Assembly (NCBI GenBank): GCA_027065515.1
Contig: JAMOOM010000158.1
Coordinates: 1 to 34,629 of the forward strand
Length of the DNA stretch: 34,629 nucleotides
DNA from: Campylobacterales bacterium
Lineage (GTDB): Bacteria; Campylobacterota; Campylobacteria; Campylobacterales; Hydrogenimonadaceae
Direction: 5' to 3'
Shown here piece after piece: positions 11,121-19,598 of the stretch. Position 1 is the first letter of the stretch, and every line of letters begins with the position of its first letter. The translations under genes were made by a program, and so were the position numbers. The notes below the pieces were generated by a model, which ran no database searches, was not told where the DNA came from, and worked only from the letters and a program-made list of their open reading frames with translations.

Positions 11121-11167
11121 AATCAATGCCGGAATCTTGGCAGAAAATGGCTTAATACAAAATAAAA

Positions 11168-11182
11168 TGATAATAATTATCA
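11168..11182. promoter_or_regulatory. Fur-box-like site (7-1-7), perfect inverted repeat
   Basis: TGATAAT-A-ATTATCA, matching the classical Fur 7-1-7 consensus. Confidence 0.8.
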
Positions 11183-11336
11183 GTAGCCAATAAAAAGCAC
11201 AGAAAATTTATGAAAAATGAAACTTCTTGGAAGATGCGCTTGTAAATTATAGAGTATGCCAACTAAAAAGTCGGCATCTATTTCGATGACGAAGATATTG
11301 AAAAGCTTATGGATACTTTTAAGATGGCTTTGAGTT

Positions 11337-12191
11337 TTATGCTTTAGATATCGTCGGGGCGAAGGCTTTGGTGCTGACGGTGACGATATCTCCAATGGAT
11401 AGGGTATTGGCTTCCGCCTCATCGAGCACCACTTCGACGATCTGCTGGCCGATGGCGACAACGGCGATATGGATGACATCGCGCTTCAGGATGTCGAGCA
11501 GTTCACCTTTGAAAGAGAATTTCTGGCTTCCGGCAGTTTTGAGAAGCACTTCGGCGGGTGTGCCGTCTTGGATGATTTTCCCATGATCGAGCACCACGAC
11601 ACGGTCTGCGAGGCGATAGATCTCGCTTGGGTCGTGGCTGACCATCAGGCTGGTGGTGCCAAACTCTTTGTGCAGGCGCAGGATATCGAACTGCAACCTG
11701 GTGCGCATCGCCGGATCGAGTGCGGAGAGAGGCTCGTCCATGAGCAGTAGTTTGGGTCGCTTCATCAAGGCACGGCAAAGAGCCGCCCGCTGCTTCTGGC
11801 CGCCGCTGAGTGTGGCGGGGTGCCTGTGGGCCAGCTCTTCTAGCGATGTGAGATTCAGCAGGTGAGTAGCCAGCGTTTTATCGTTTTCCACGAACAGAAG
11901 ATTCTGGAGGATCGTCATATTTTCAAAAAGGGCGTAATCTTGAAAAACGAAGCCGATTTTACGTTTTTGCGGAGGCAGGGAGGATTTTGCATCCAGCCAT
12001 ATTTCATCGCCGACAGTGATCTTTCCATCCGCCTTTTCGAGGCCCGCTACGGTGCGGAGCAGTGTCGTTTTTCCGCTTCCGCTCTCTCCTGCGATAGCTA
12101 CAAAAGCGTGCTCTTCTATCTCGATGCTAACTTGCAGAGTCATCTCTCCCATGCTTCCTGCTAGGGGCTTTCGAATATCGATAGCTATCAT
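11337..12191 (-). CDS. modC: Molybdate ABC transporter ATP-binding protein
   Basis: [18 protein letters not shown] Walker [16 protein letters not shown] signature, [11 protein letters not shown] Walker B; C-terminal TOBE-like domain. Confidence 0.93.
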   Translation of the reverse strand: MIAIDIRKPLAGSMGEMTLQVSIEIEEHAFVAIAGESGSGKTTLLRTVAGLEKADGKITVGDEIWLDAKSSLPPQKRKIGFVFQDYALFENMTILQNLLFVENDKTLATHLLNLTSLEELAHRHPATLSGGQKQRAALCRALMKRPKLLLMDEPLSALDPAMRTRLQFDILRLHKEFGTTSLMVSHDPSEIYRLADRVVVLDHGKIIQDGTPAEVLLKTAGSQKFSFKGELLDILKRDVIHIAVVAIGQQIVEVVLDEAEANTLSIGDIVTVSTKAFAPTISKA

Positions 12192-12877
12192 CGAAAGGCT
12201 CCGAATTTTCGTTTTTGGTAGCGGTTGAAAATATAGACGCCAAGCAATACGATGAAACTGATTGCCACCATGACGGCACTGTAGATATGGGCTGTGGAGT
12301 AATCCATCGTCTCGACCAGCTCGTAGATCGCGACGGAAGCGACTTTCGTTTCGCCGGGGATCGATCCGCCCACCATCAATACCACGCCGAACTCTCCGAC
12401 AGTGTGGGCGAACGTGACGATGAGCGCGGTCATCAGGGATGGTTTGATGTTTGGAAGCGCTACTTTGAAGAGAGTCTGGACAGGGCTTTTGCCGGCGATG
12501 TAGGCCGCTTCTATCATATTTTCATTGAGGCTTTCGAAACCGCTTTGCAGCGGCTGCACCATGAAAGGAAAGGAGTAGAGGCAGCTGGCGATAACGAGCC
12601 CGGTGAAGTTGAATACAAGCTGCACTCCGAAAAGATCGTTGAAAAAGGAGCCGATCGGAGAGTTTATAGATAGCCCCCAGAGTATATAGAAGCCTAGCAC
12701 CGACGGCGGCAGAACGATCGGAAGCGATGTGATCGCCTCGGCGGCGGGCTTTAGTCGCGTGCGCGTGCGGCTGAGCCACCAAGCGGTGGGGAGGGCTATG
12801 AAAAACAAGATTACCGTCGTCACGGCCGCAAGTTTGAATGAAAGAATGAAAGGGGTCCAGTTGATCGTATTCATCAA
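12188..12877 (-). CDS. modB: Molybdate ABC transporter permease
   Basis: 229 aa; [18 protein letters not shown]...[32 protein letters not shown]. Confidence 0.95.
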   Translation of the reverse strand: MMNTINWTPFILSFKLAAVTTVILFFIALPTAWWLSRTRTRLKPAAEAITSLPIVLPPSVLGFYILWGLSINSPIGSFFNDLFGVQLVFNFTGLVIASCLYSFPFMVQPLQSGFESLNENMIEAAYIAGKSPVQTLFKVALPNIKPSLMTALIVTFAHTVGEFGVVLMVGGSIPGETKVASVAIYELVETMDYSTAHIYSAVMVAISFIVLLGVYIFNRYQKRKFGAFR

Positions 12878-13269
12878 AGCACCTTCAAAATTGAGAGTTC
12901 GCTTGCCTGAAAGAGAGCGATGGCGGTATCGCCCGGCGCGAAAGAGAGATTTGCAAGTGCGGCTTTGGGAACGACGCTTTCGACGGTTATATCTTCAAAT
13001 AGTAGCGTCAGCGAAACGAGAATGTTGCCTTTCGTGATTTTTTCGATCGTCATGGGAATCTGGTTGGATATCGCAGCATTCGGAAGCCGGTGTGAGCAGA
13101 GGGCTATATGGGTCGATTTGACGCCAAGCTCCACCTCTTTTTCTCTCTTTATACCCTGGGGAAGTTCGAGGGAGATCATCGTCAAACTCTCGCCGAAAGC
13201 GTCGAAAGTTACGCACGATATACCTTCATATACCTGGATGTTCACAATACGCGCGGGTATGCGGTTCAT
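12874..13269 (-). CDS. Molybdenum-binding TOBE (Mop) domain protein
   Basis: 131 aa with two Mop/TOBE-like repeats; sits between modA and modB with 4-nt overlaps. Confidence 0.75.
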   Translation of the reverse strand: MNRIPARIVNIQVYEGISCVTFDAFGESLTMISLELPQGIKREKEVELGVKSTHIALCSHRLPNAAISNQIPMTIEKITKGNILVSLTLLFEDITVESVVPKAALANLSFAPGDTAIALFQASELSILKVL

Positions 13270-14027
13270 GGGAGCATATATCCATATCTTCGAAAGATCG
13301 CACGCGCCTGTGGGCCTAGAATAAAGTTGTAGAAAGCGCGACAGGAAGCGTCGTTTTTGGCGTTTTTGAGCAGGACGATTCCCTGGTCGATCGGGGTGTA
13401 GAGCGAAGGATCTACCTCTGCCCAGTGACGACCCTTCTTGAAGCGCTGCATCTTGGGGCTATAGAGTGAGGATTTGGCGACTATTCCGATATCCGCGGCC
13501 GTCATCGCGTAGGCTACAGTCTGCGAAATGCTTTCGGCGAAGATGATTTTTGGTTTGATGCGCGTGAAAAGAGCGCTGTTTTTCAGCGCTTCGACCGCCG
13601 CCTTGCCGTAGGGTGCAGTGTTGGGGTTGGCGACGGCGATACGCCGGATGGCGGGAGAATCGAGCAGAAAAAGCCCTTTGGAGAAGTTGCGTGGTTTGGG
13701 GGAGAAGAGCGCCAATACGCCTCTTGCATACACTCGTGGCTTCGTGATGGCGATCTTTTGCTCAAAAAGTGCCCTGGGATAGGAGATATCGGCCGATATG
13801 AAGATCTGAAACGGCGCGCCGTTTCGTATCTGGGCGGTCAGCTTGCCACTGCTTCCCATGATCGTGCGCACCCTGATATCGGGATGTTTTTTGGCAAAAG
13901 CCGCCTTGAGATCGTTCAGGGCGTAGCTGACATTCGCGGCTACGGCGACGGTGATCTCTTTGGCATGCACCGCCGTGAATCCAAAAACCATCCATGCGAT
14001 GACGATACCGAGCCACTTTTTTTTCAT
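13266..14027 (-). CDS. modA: Molybdate ABC transporter substrate-binding protein
   Basis: Signal peptide; EITVAVAANVSYALNDLKAAFAKKHPDIRVRTIMGSSGKLTAQIRNGAPFQIFISAD. Confidence 0.95.
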   Translation of the reverse strand: MKKKWLGIVIAWMVFGFTAVHAKEITVAVAANVSYALNDLKAAFAKKHPDIRVRTIMGSSGKLTAQIRNGAPFQIFISADISYPRALFEQKIAITKPRVYARGVLALFSPKPRNFSKGLFLLDSPAIRRIAVANPNTAPYGKAAVEALKNSALFTRIKPKIIFAESISQTVAYAMTAADIGIVAKSSLYSPKMQRFKKGRHWAEVDPSLYTPIDQGIVLLKNAKNDASCRAFYNFILGPQARAIFRRYGYMLP

Positions 14028-14043
14028 GCGACACTCCTCTTTT

Positions 14044-15612
14044 TCAAAATAGATAGTTCATCTCCAAACGATACTCGCTGTATGAAGGATCCGAGCCATC
14101 GAGATTTTTGTCGGCATCGACAAACCCCATCCGAATCCTCGCTTCGAGTCCCGGTATTTGCGATATTTTCCATATGGCACCCAACTCCAGAATTTTACGA
14201 TCGGAGGGGGTGAGGGGGATCCATTTGGCTTTTGCGGTATCGTATATCTTTTTGGTCTCGTCGAAATCTTCCACAACGAAGCGGAACATTGCCGTAATAT
14301 CTTCGGCGCTCCCCACTCCGTTTAGGTCGTAATCTCCACGTATCATCCATGTATCGGTATTCGCAAACCAGTTGTACTGTCCCATTGCACGGGTAAAGCC
14401 GCCGGTTGGAAACCCTCTCCAGGGAGCTACGATATCCGCCTTGTCGCCAGTGTGCGAATAACCAAGCCGCACTCTGTATGGCGTGTCCCGTTGCAGGTCG
14501 ATACGGGCGGCAAGCAGCCAGCCGTCCAGTGAGTGCGGGTTGCGATAGCCTCCATCCTGGCCCGATGTCGTGGTATGCCATGGGCTTAAAAGTCCAACCA
14601 GGGCCGCGCCTCCCACTTTCCCTCCACCGTTGTCCAGCTGATGCAGGTATCGCAATCCGGGCGCGATTTTCCATGTACCTGCCGTGAATTTATAATGCGC
14701 CTCCACAGTCGCACTGGAGAGCACCCCCGGTACGGCTGTATAGTTGAGCATCGCTTTTAGATTGGGCGTCGATGAGCTCCATATTTCGGCTATCAGGAGA
14801 TCGTGATGCGTTTTTTTGCCCGATTTTTTGTAGTTGTCGTACGAAAGGCCTTTGTGCATCGCCGAATCGTCGTTGTTGCTCCATATGTGGATCAGCCTCT
14901 CTTTGTCGGTGAGATTGGAGAGTGAGCAGTCGGCGTATGTAAGCGGATCGTGAAAGTTTGCATGGCTGCGCAGCTTCTGCCTGGTAAACCATGCCAGTTT
15001 GAGTGTATGTTTTGGCAGATCATGGCTGGTTATCGAGATGCCTTTGAAAGTGTTTGGAATCATTTTGGAGTCGTTGCTTTTCGCCAACAGACTTTCGAAT
15101 TTCTGACGGCCGTACTTGAGGCTCGTATTTCCAAGCCGATATTCCGCGTACAATTGGGCAATGACGTTTATGCAGTAATTGCCATCGAGATAGACATCCT
15201 TCCGGCTCAGGAGATCTTTGCCGGATTTGAGAAACCTGATATCGTTTTTATCCATATGCCATGGATTTTGACTGGTGTAGGCGTCGATCGTGGCGCCCAA
15301 TCCGCGCAGATATGCGGTTTTGAATGTCAAGCTGCCGCCGACTCCTGTAGCCCAGTTGTCTTTAGTTTTTCCTTCTATCTCCTCTTTCCAGTCATAAAAG
15401 AGAGCGTGCATACGCAGCCGGCCGTACCACACGCCTTTCTCGAAAAGCTCTCCAAGGCTCTTTGCATCGGAAGGGAGCACGTTGTATGTAAGGGTGCGGT
15501 TGGAGTTTAGGGTCCGTTTTGCGTGATAGACGTGTTCGGATGTCCCGGATGCCTGAACCGCAGAGGAGATGATGGCCGTCAGGAAAAAACCGGTTGAAAA
15601 AAAAGATCGCAT
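14044..15612 (-). CDS. OprD-like outer-membrane porin within the mod operon
   Basis: 522 aa; signal peptide; SLKYGRQKFESLLAKSNDSKMIPNTFKGISI motif shared with the feo porin; C-terminal YRLEMNYLF. Confidence 0.85.
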   Translation of the reverse strand: MRSFFSTGFFLTAIISSAVQASGTSEHVYHAKRTLNSNRTLTYNVLPSDAKSLGELFEKGVWYGRLRMHALFYDWKEEIEGKTKDNWATGVGGSLTFKTAYLRGLGATIDAYTSQNPWHMDKNDIRFLKSGKDLLSRKDVYLDGNYCINVIAQLYAEYRLGNTSLKYGRQKFESLLAKSNDSKMIPNTFKGISITSHDLPKHTLKLAWFTRQKLRSHANFHDPLTYADCSLSNLTDKERLIHIWSNNDDSAMHKGLSYDNYKKSGKKTHHDLLIAEIWSSSTPNLKAMLNYTAVPGVLSSATVEAHYKFTAGTWKIAPGLRYLHQLDNGGGKVGGAALVGLLSPWHTTTSGQDGGYRNPHSLDGWLLAARIDLQRDTPYRVRLGYSHTGDKADIVAPWRGFPTGGFTRAMGQYNWFANTDTWMIRGDYDLNGVGSAEDITAMFRFVVEDFDETKKIYDTAKAKWIPLTPSDRKILELGAIWKISQIPGLEARIRMGFVDADKNLDGSDPSYSEYRLEMNYLF

Positions 15613-15622
15613 GAAATATCCT

Positions 15623-16414
15623 TCAATAAATACCGATCATGATCTGGCTCGCTTTGCAAAAAGCTGCAACCTCCATCCCGACTTCCAGTGCAAGTGATTC
15701 AAGCGCCTGTGTGCCAAGCTGTGCGCACAGGCGTGCCCCGCCATCCAAAGATACGATGACATCGTGATTGACACTTCCTCTTTCGATGCGCTCCACGATG
15801 CCCTCGAATCGGTTTTCCACTCCCAGTCTCAGGCTCATATCGGTCGAAAGAAGCAGAGCATTGGCTTTGAAGAGTGCGTAGAGACTGGAGCCTGTAGAGA
15901 TGTCGAGCTCGCTTAGGGAGTCGTTGGTGATCGTAGCCGTCAAGGGGTGTCCGCCTTTAAGATGCAGGGTGATCTGGGAGTTGACGGCACCTCGCTCGAT
16001 CCGTACCACTTCTCCGGCAAGCTGGTTTCTGGCGCTTATGCGCATCGACATGGAGTTGAGCAGTCGCAAATGTCCATCCTTTTCGTTGATACGGCGAGAG
16101 AGGTTGTGCAAAAACCGTTCATGCTCCTCTTCGAGGATGCGGAAGGTCTCCACCACCTCCCGGCCATAATCGGTCAGGCGTGTGCCGCCGCCGCCCTTTC
16201 CGCCGGTGACCCGCTCCACCAGGGGCTTTTCGGCCAGGTTGTTCATCGCGTCCACCGCGTCCCATGCCGCCTTGTAGCTCATCTTCATTGCTTTGGCCGC
16301 TTTGGAGATGGAGCCGGTTTCGTCGATGAGACGCAGAAGCTCCATCCGTCCATGTCCGAGAAAGGCGTGCTTCTCTTTTCCCAGCCAGAGGCGACCCTCC
16401 ACTTCGTTGCGCAT
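15623..16414 (-). CDS. modE: Molybdate-responsive transcriptional regulator ModE
   Basis: wHTH (MELLRLIDETGSISKAAKAMKMSYKAAWDAVDAMNNL...GGKGGGGTRLTDYG) plus two Mop/TOBE repeats. Confidence 0.95.
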   Translation of the reverse strand: MRNEVEGRLWLGKEKHAFLGHGRMELLRLIDETGSISKAAKAMKMSYKAAWDAVDAMNNLAEKPLVERVTGGKGGGGTRLTDYGREVVETFRILEEEHERFLHNLSRRINEKDGHLRLLNSMSMRISARNQLAGEVVRIERGAVNSQITLHLKGGHPLTATITNDSLSELDISTGSSLYALFKANALLLSTDMSLRLGVENRFEGIVERIERGSVNHDVIVSLDGGARLCAQLGTQALESLALEVGMEVAAFCKASQIMIGIY

Positions 16415-16415
16415 C

Positions 16416-17249
16416 TTAAGCTCTTTCCATTTCTACACCGATGTCGGCAGGCCCGGCAAAGTAGTAGGGTGCAGTGGTGATAAGTCCGTCCACGCCCGTG
16501 GCGGCATACTCTGCAACATTTTCAAGACGGATGCCTCCGGTGGCAAGAAGCCTGATATCCGGGTATCGTCGCTTTAGCAGTTTCACGCTGTTTCGAAGAT
16601 CCAAAGGGGAGAACTTTTCGAGTTGAAAAAGCCGCACACCGTATTCGGCGAACAAAAGAGTCTCATCCAAAGAGTCCGTTTCTACAGCCAGAGTCTTTTC
16701 GAGCAGCGCCTCTTTTGGCAGGCTGGAGATTTTTTGAAGCAACTTTTCGGGGTCCATAAAGATGCGGTGGTTGTCAAAAAGCAAGAAAGTCTCGGAAAGA
16801 CCCAACCGGTGCGGGTGACCGCCCCCGCTTACGACCGCTTTCATTGCGATTTTTTTGAATCCGGGTGGTGATTTACGGGTGGTAAAAAGAGGAATGTCGC
16901 CGGCTATTTCGACCATTTCATGGGTATAGGTGGCGATACCGCCTGCATACTCGAGGAGATTTTGACACACTTTCCATGCCTGATGAAGCACGCCTGCGCA
17001 GCCTTCGGCTTCCAGGAGGGTCGTCCCCGCCTCGGCACACTGCCCGGAAGGAAGAATCGAGATATTACGAGCACCCAGTTTTTCAAGAATCCGTTTCGCC
17101 TCTTCGGTGCAGGCTGCAATAGACTTTTCGCGGCAGATATAACGGATGCGTCCTTTTTGCTCTTCTATGCCGAGAGCTCGTGTCGTGAGATCGGAATATG
17201 GAAGATCCTCTTCGATGAGCCGGTCGATTTCAAGGTCGGAGAAAAACAT
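16416..17249 (-). CDS. modD: ModD, nicotinate-nucleotide pyrophosphorylase-like protein
   Basis: QPRTase fold: EEDLPYSDLTTRALGIE...TRKSPPGFKKIAMKAVVSGGGHPHRLGLSETFLLFDNH; first gene of the mod operon. Confidence 0.92.
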   Translation of the reverse strand: MFFSDLEIDRLIEEDLPYSDLTTRALGIEEQKGRIRYICREKSIAACTEEAKRILEKLGARNISILPSGQCAEAGTTLLEAEGCAGVLHQAWKVCQNLLEYAGGIATYTHEMVEIAGDIPLFTTRKSPPGFKKIAMKAVVSGGGHPHRLGLSETFLLFDNHRIFMDPEKLLQKISSLPKEALLEKTLAVETDSLDETLLFAEYGVRLFQLEKFSPLDLRNSVKLLKRRYPDIRLLATGGIRLENVAEYAATGVDGLITTAPYYFAGPADIGVEMERA

Positions 17250-17277
17250 GCGTCATATCCTCTTTGACAAAATTGTT

Positions 17278-17305
17278 ATCGTAGTATATCTAAATATATA
17301 ACGCT
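17278..17305. promoter_or_regulatory. ModE-box-like operator upstream of modD
   Basis: ATCGtagTATA-tctaaa-TATATAACGct compared with the E. coli-type ModE consensus ATCGnTATATA-N6-TATATAACGAT; 29 bp upstream of the modD start. Confidence 0.72.
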
Positions 17306-17392
17306 TTTCCAGGCTCAAACCTGCCGGAATTTACTATAAATTTACAATAAATCGATATAATCTTCATAGATTTATGCGACGAAGGATGAGCG

Positions 17393-19159
17393 ATGAAAAA
17401 ATGGTTGATTCCGCTTTTGGCTCCGATGATACTGTTGGGAGCTTTTTTGAGCGTGGACGAAGCGTTCAAGCCTTCGGTTTCGATGGAAAAGAGACATTTT
17501 CATGTAAAGATAAAAATCGCCGATCATATCCATTTGAGCAAAAAGGCGCTCAAGTTCGCAGTCGAGCCAGCTGGCAAGATAGAGCTGGGCGGATACGCTT
17601 TGCCTCCCGCACAGAAGGATGAGTTCGGTGATGAGGTCTATTCCGGTATTTTCGAGCTCGATATCCCTTTCGATATCAAAGACGATTCCGTTGGGCAGGC
17701 TGTTTTCGTTCTTGGATACCAGGGTTGCTCGGATCGCGGTATATGCTATCCTCCTGTGGAGAAAAGATTTAAATTCTCTCTCAAATCGCCGCAGGAAGTT
17801 TCGAGCAAGGCTGCCGCTTTGGCGGATACGAAGAGCGGCAGGAAGAGTGCAACGGCAGGGATTTCCGAGGAGCAAAGCATTGCAGACACCCTCAAAACCA
17901 AGAGTTTTGGCATAGTGATGCTTACATTTTTTGGTTTCGGCCTTCTTTTGGCGTTGACTCCTTGTATATTTCCGATGATCCCGATTCTTAGCTCCATCAT
18001 CGTCGCACAGGGAGAGGGTATGACGGCACGTCGTGGTCTTGCGCTTTCGCTGGTGTATGTCTTTTTTATGGCGCTCACCTACGCGATAGCCGGAATCGTG
18101 GCGGGATTGTTCGGCGCCAATCTTCAAGCGGCGTTGCAAAATCCATGGGCTATCTCGGCTTTCGCGCTGCTTTTCGTGGCATTGGCGTTTTCGATGTTCG
18201 GTTTTTATGAATTGCAGCTTCCGGCCTATGTGCAAAGCAAGCTGAGCAGAACGAGCAGCGAGGCGGGCAAAAAAGGTGGGCTTGCCGGTGTGGCGATCAT
18301 GGGTTTTCTCTCGGCTCTTATAGTGGGGCCGTGCGTAGCGCCGCCTCTGGCCGGGGCACTGATCTACATAGGACAGACAGGCGATGCGTTTCTTGGCGGG
18401 ATGGCGCTTTTTGTAATGGGGCTTGGGATGGGAGTTCCATTGCTTCTCATAGGAGTCGGTGCCGGAAAATTTATGCCAAAACCCGGAGGGTGGATGACGA
18501 TCGTCAGCAATATTTTCGGCGTAGTCATGCTGGGTGTGGCGATCTGGATGCTTTCGCGCATTATTCCGGGAAGTGTAACGCTGGGGCTTTGGGCTCTGCT
18601 TTTCATCATCGGCGCCGTCTATATGGGGGCTTTCGAGCCGCTTGAGGAAAAGAGGAGCTGGGACGCCTTCTGGAAAGGGCTGGGCATAGTTATGGCGGCA
18701 TACGGCCTGATGCTTCTTTTCGGTGCTTTTACCGGTGCGTCCAATCCCCTGGATCCTTTGAAGGTTTTGAAAGAACAGAGGTTGAATATCGCTCCCGATA
18801 CCGCGTCTTTGCACTTCGAGAGGGTCTCTTCGCTTGAAGATCTGTTGAAAACGATCGAGCGAAGCGAAAAGCCTGTCATGGTGGATTTCAGAGCCGACTG
18901 GTGTGTCAGCTGCAAGGAGCTTGAAGAGAGCACATTCAAAGATCCCAAAGTGATCGAAGCGCTCAAGGGATATAGATTGCTGCAGGTGGATGTCACCGAA
19001 AATGGGCAAAAAGATAAAGAGATGATGGAGCATTTTGGAATATTCGGGCCGCCTGCGATTATTTTCTTCGAGAATGGACGCGAAATAGCCTCCAAGAGAA
19101 TATCCGGATACAAATCCGCCGAGGAGTTTGTGTCGATCGTGAAAAAAGGACGACAATGA
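17393..19159 (+). CDS. dsbD: Thiol:disulfide interchange protein DsbD
   Basis: 588 aa; N-terminal GYQGCSDRGICYPP; TM core LTPCIFPMIPIL and VGPCVAPPLAGAL; C-terminal thioredoxin DFRADWCVSCKELE. Confidence 0.95.
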   Translation: MKKWLIPLLAPMILLGAFLSVDEAFKPSVSMEKRHFHVKIKIADHIHLSKKALKFAVEPAGKIELGGYALPPAQKDEFGDEVYSGIFELDIPFDIKDDSVGQAVFVLGYQGCSDRGICYPPVEKRFKFSLKSPQEVSSKAAALADTKSGRKSATAGISEEQSIADTLKTKSFGIVMLTFFGFGLLLALTPCIFPMIPILSSIIVAQGEGMTARRGLALSLVYVFFMALTYAIAGIVAGLFGANLQAALQNPWAISAFALLFVALAFSMFGFYELQLPAYVQSKLSRTSSEAGKKGGLAGVAIMGFLSALIVGPCVAPPLAGALIYIGQTGDAFLGGMALFVMGLGMGVPLLLIGVGAGKFMPKPGGWMTIVSNIFGVVMLGVAIWMLSRIIPGSVTLGLWALLFIIGAVYMGAFEPLEEKRSWDAFWKGLGIVMAAYGLMLLFGAFTGASNPLDPLKVLKEQRLNIAPDTASLHFERVSSLEDLLKTIERSEKPVMVDFRADWCVSCKELEESTFKDPKVIEALKGYRLLQVDVTENGQKDKEMMEHFGIFGPPAIIFFENGREIASKRISGYKSAEEFVSIVKKGRQ

Positions 19160-19566
19160 AAAAGATCGTTTTGACGATTCTGGTGGCTGCCGCAACCCTT
19201 TTTGCGGATGTGGATTGGGCGATCGATTATCAGGATGCTCTTTTGGAGTCGAAAGAGAGTGGGAAACCGGTCTTCGTGATGATAAGCAGTGAGGGGTGCA
19301 ACTACTGCTATTTTATGAAAAGTCAAGTATTTACACAGAAAAAAGTGTCGGAATTTTTGAATGAAAATTTCATTCCCGTAGAGCTGGATCTGAAAAACGA
19401 TCCACTCCCTGACTATTTAAAGCCATACGGCACACCCACTTTCTATATCGTTTATATCTCTGGAAAGAGAAAGAGAGTGTCGCGTCCGATCGTTGGCGCG
19501 GCCAAGGCCGATGCATTTTTACAGCGCATAAAAAAGGAGCTCGAAGCTTTTCGAAAAAAGGTTTGA
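19156..19566 (+). CDS. Periplasmic thioredoxin-like protein
   Basis: Signal peptide; FVMISSEGCNYCYFMKSQVF (CxxC); GTPTFYIVY; overlaps the dsbD stop by 4 nt. Confidence 0.85.
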   Translation: MKKIVLTILVAAATLFADVDWAIDYQDALLESKESGKPVFVMISSEGCNYCYFMKSQVFTQKKVSEFLNENFIPVELDLKNDPLPDYLKPYGTPTFYIVYISGKRKRVSRPIVGAAKADAFLQRIKKELEAFRKKV

Positions 19567-19598
19567 GCCAGTTATCTATCAGTTATCGAAGGAGTTTC

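Noticed and set aside
17372-19195. 607-aa ORF antisense to dsbD
   Set aside because: Shadow ORF with compositionally odd, His/Arg-rich sequence; dsbD on the plus strand has all family motifs.
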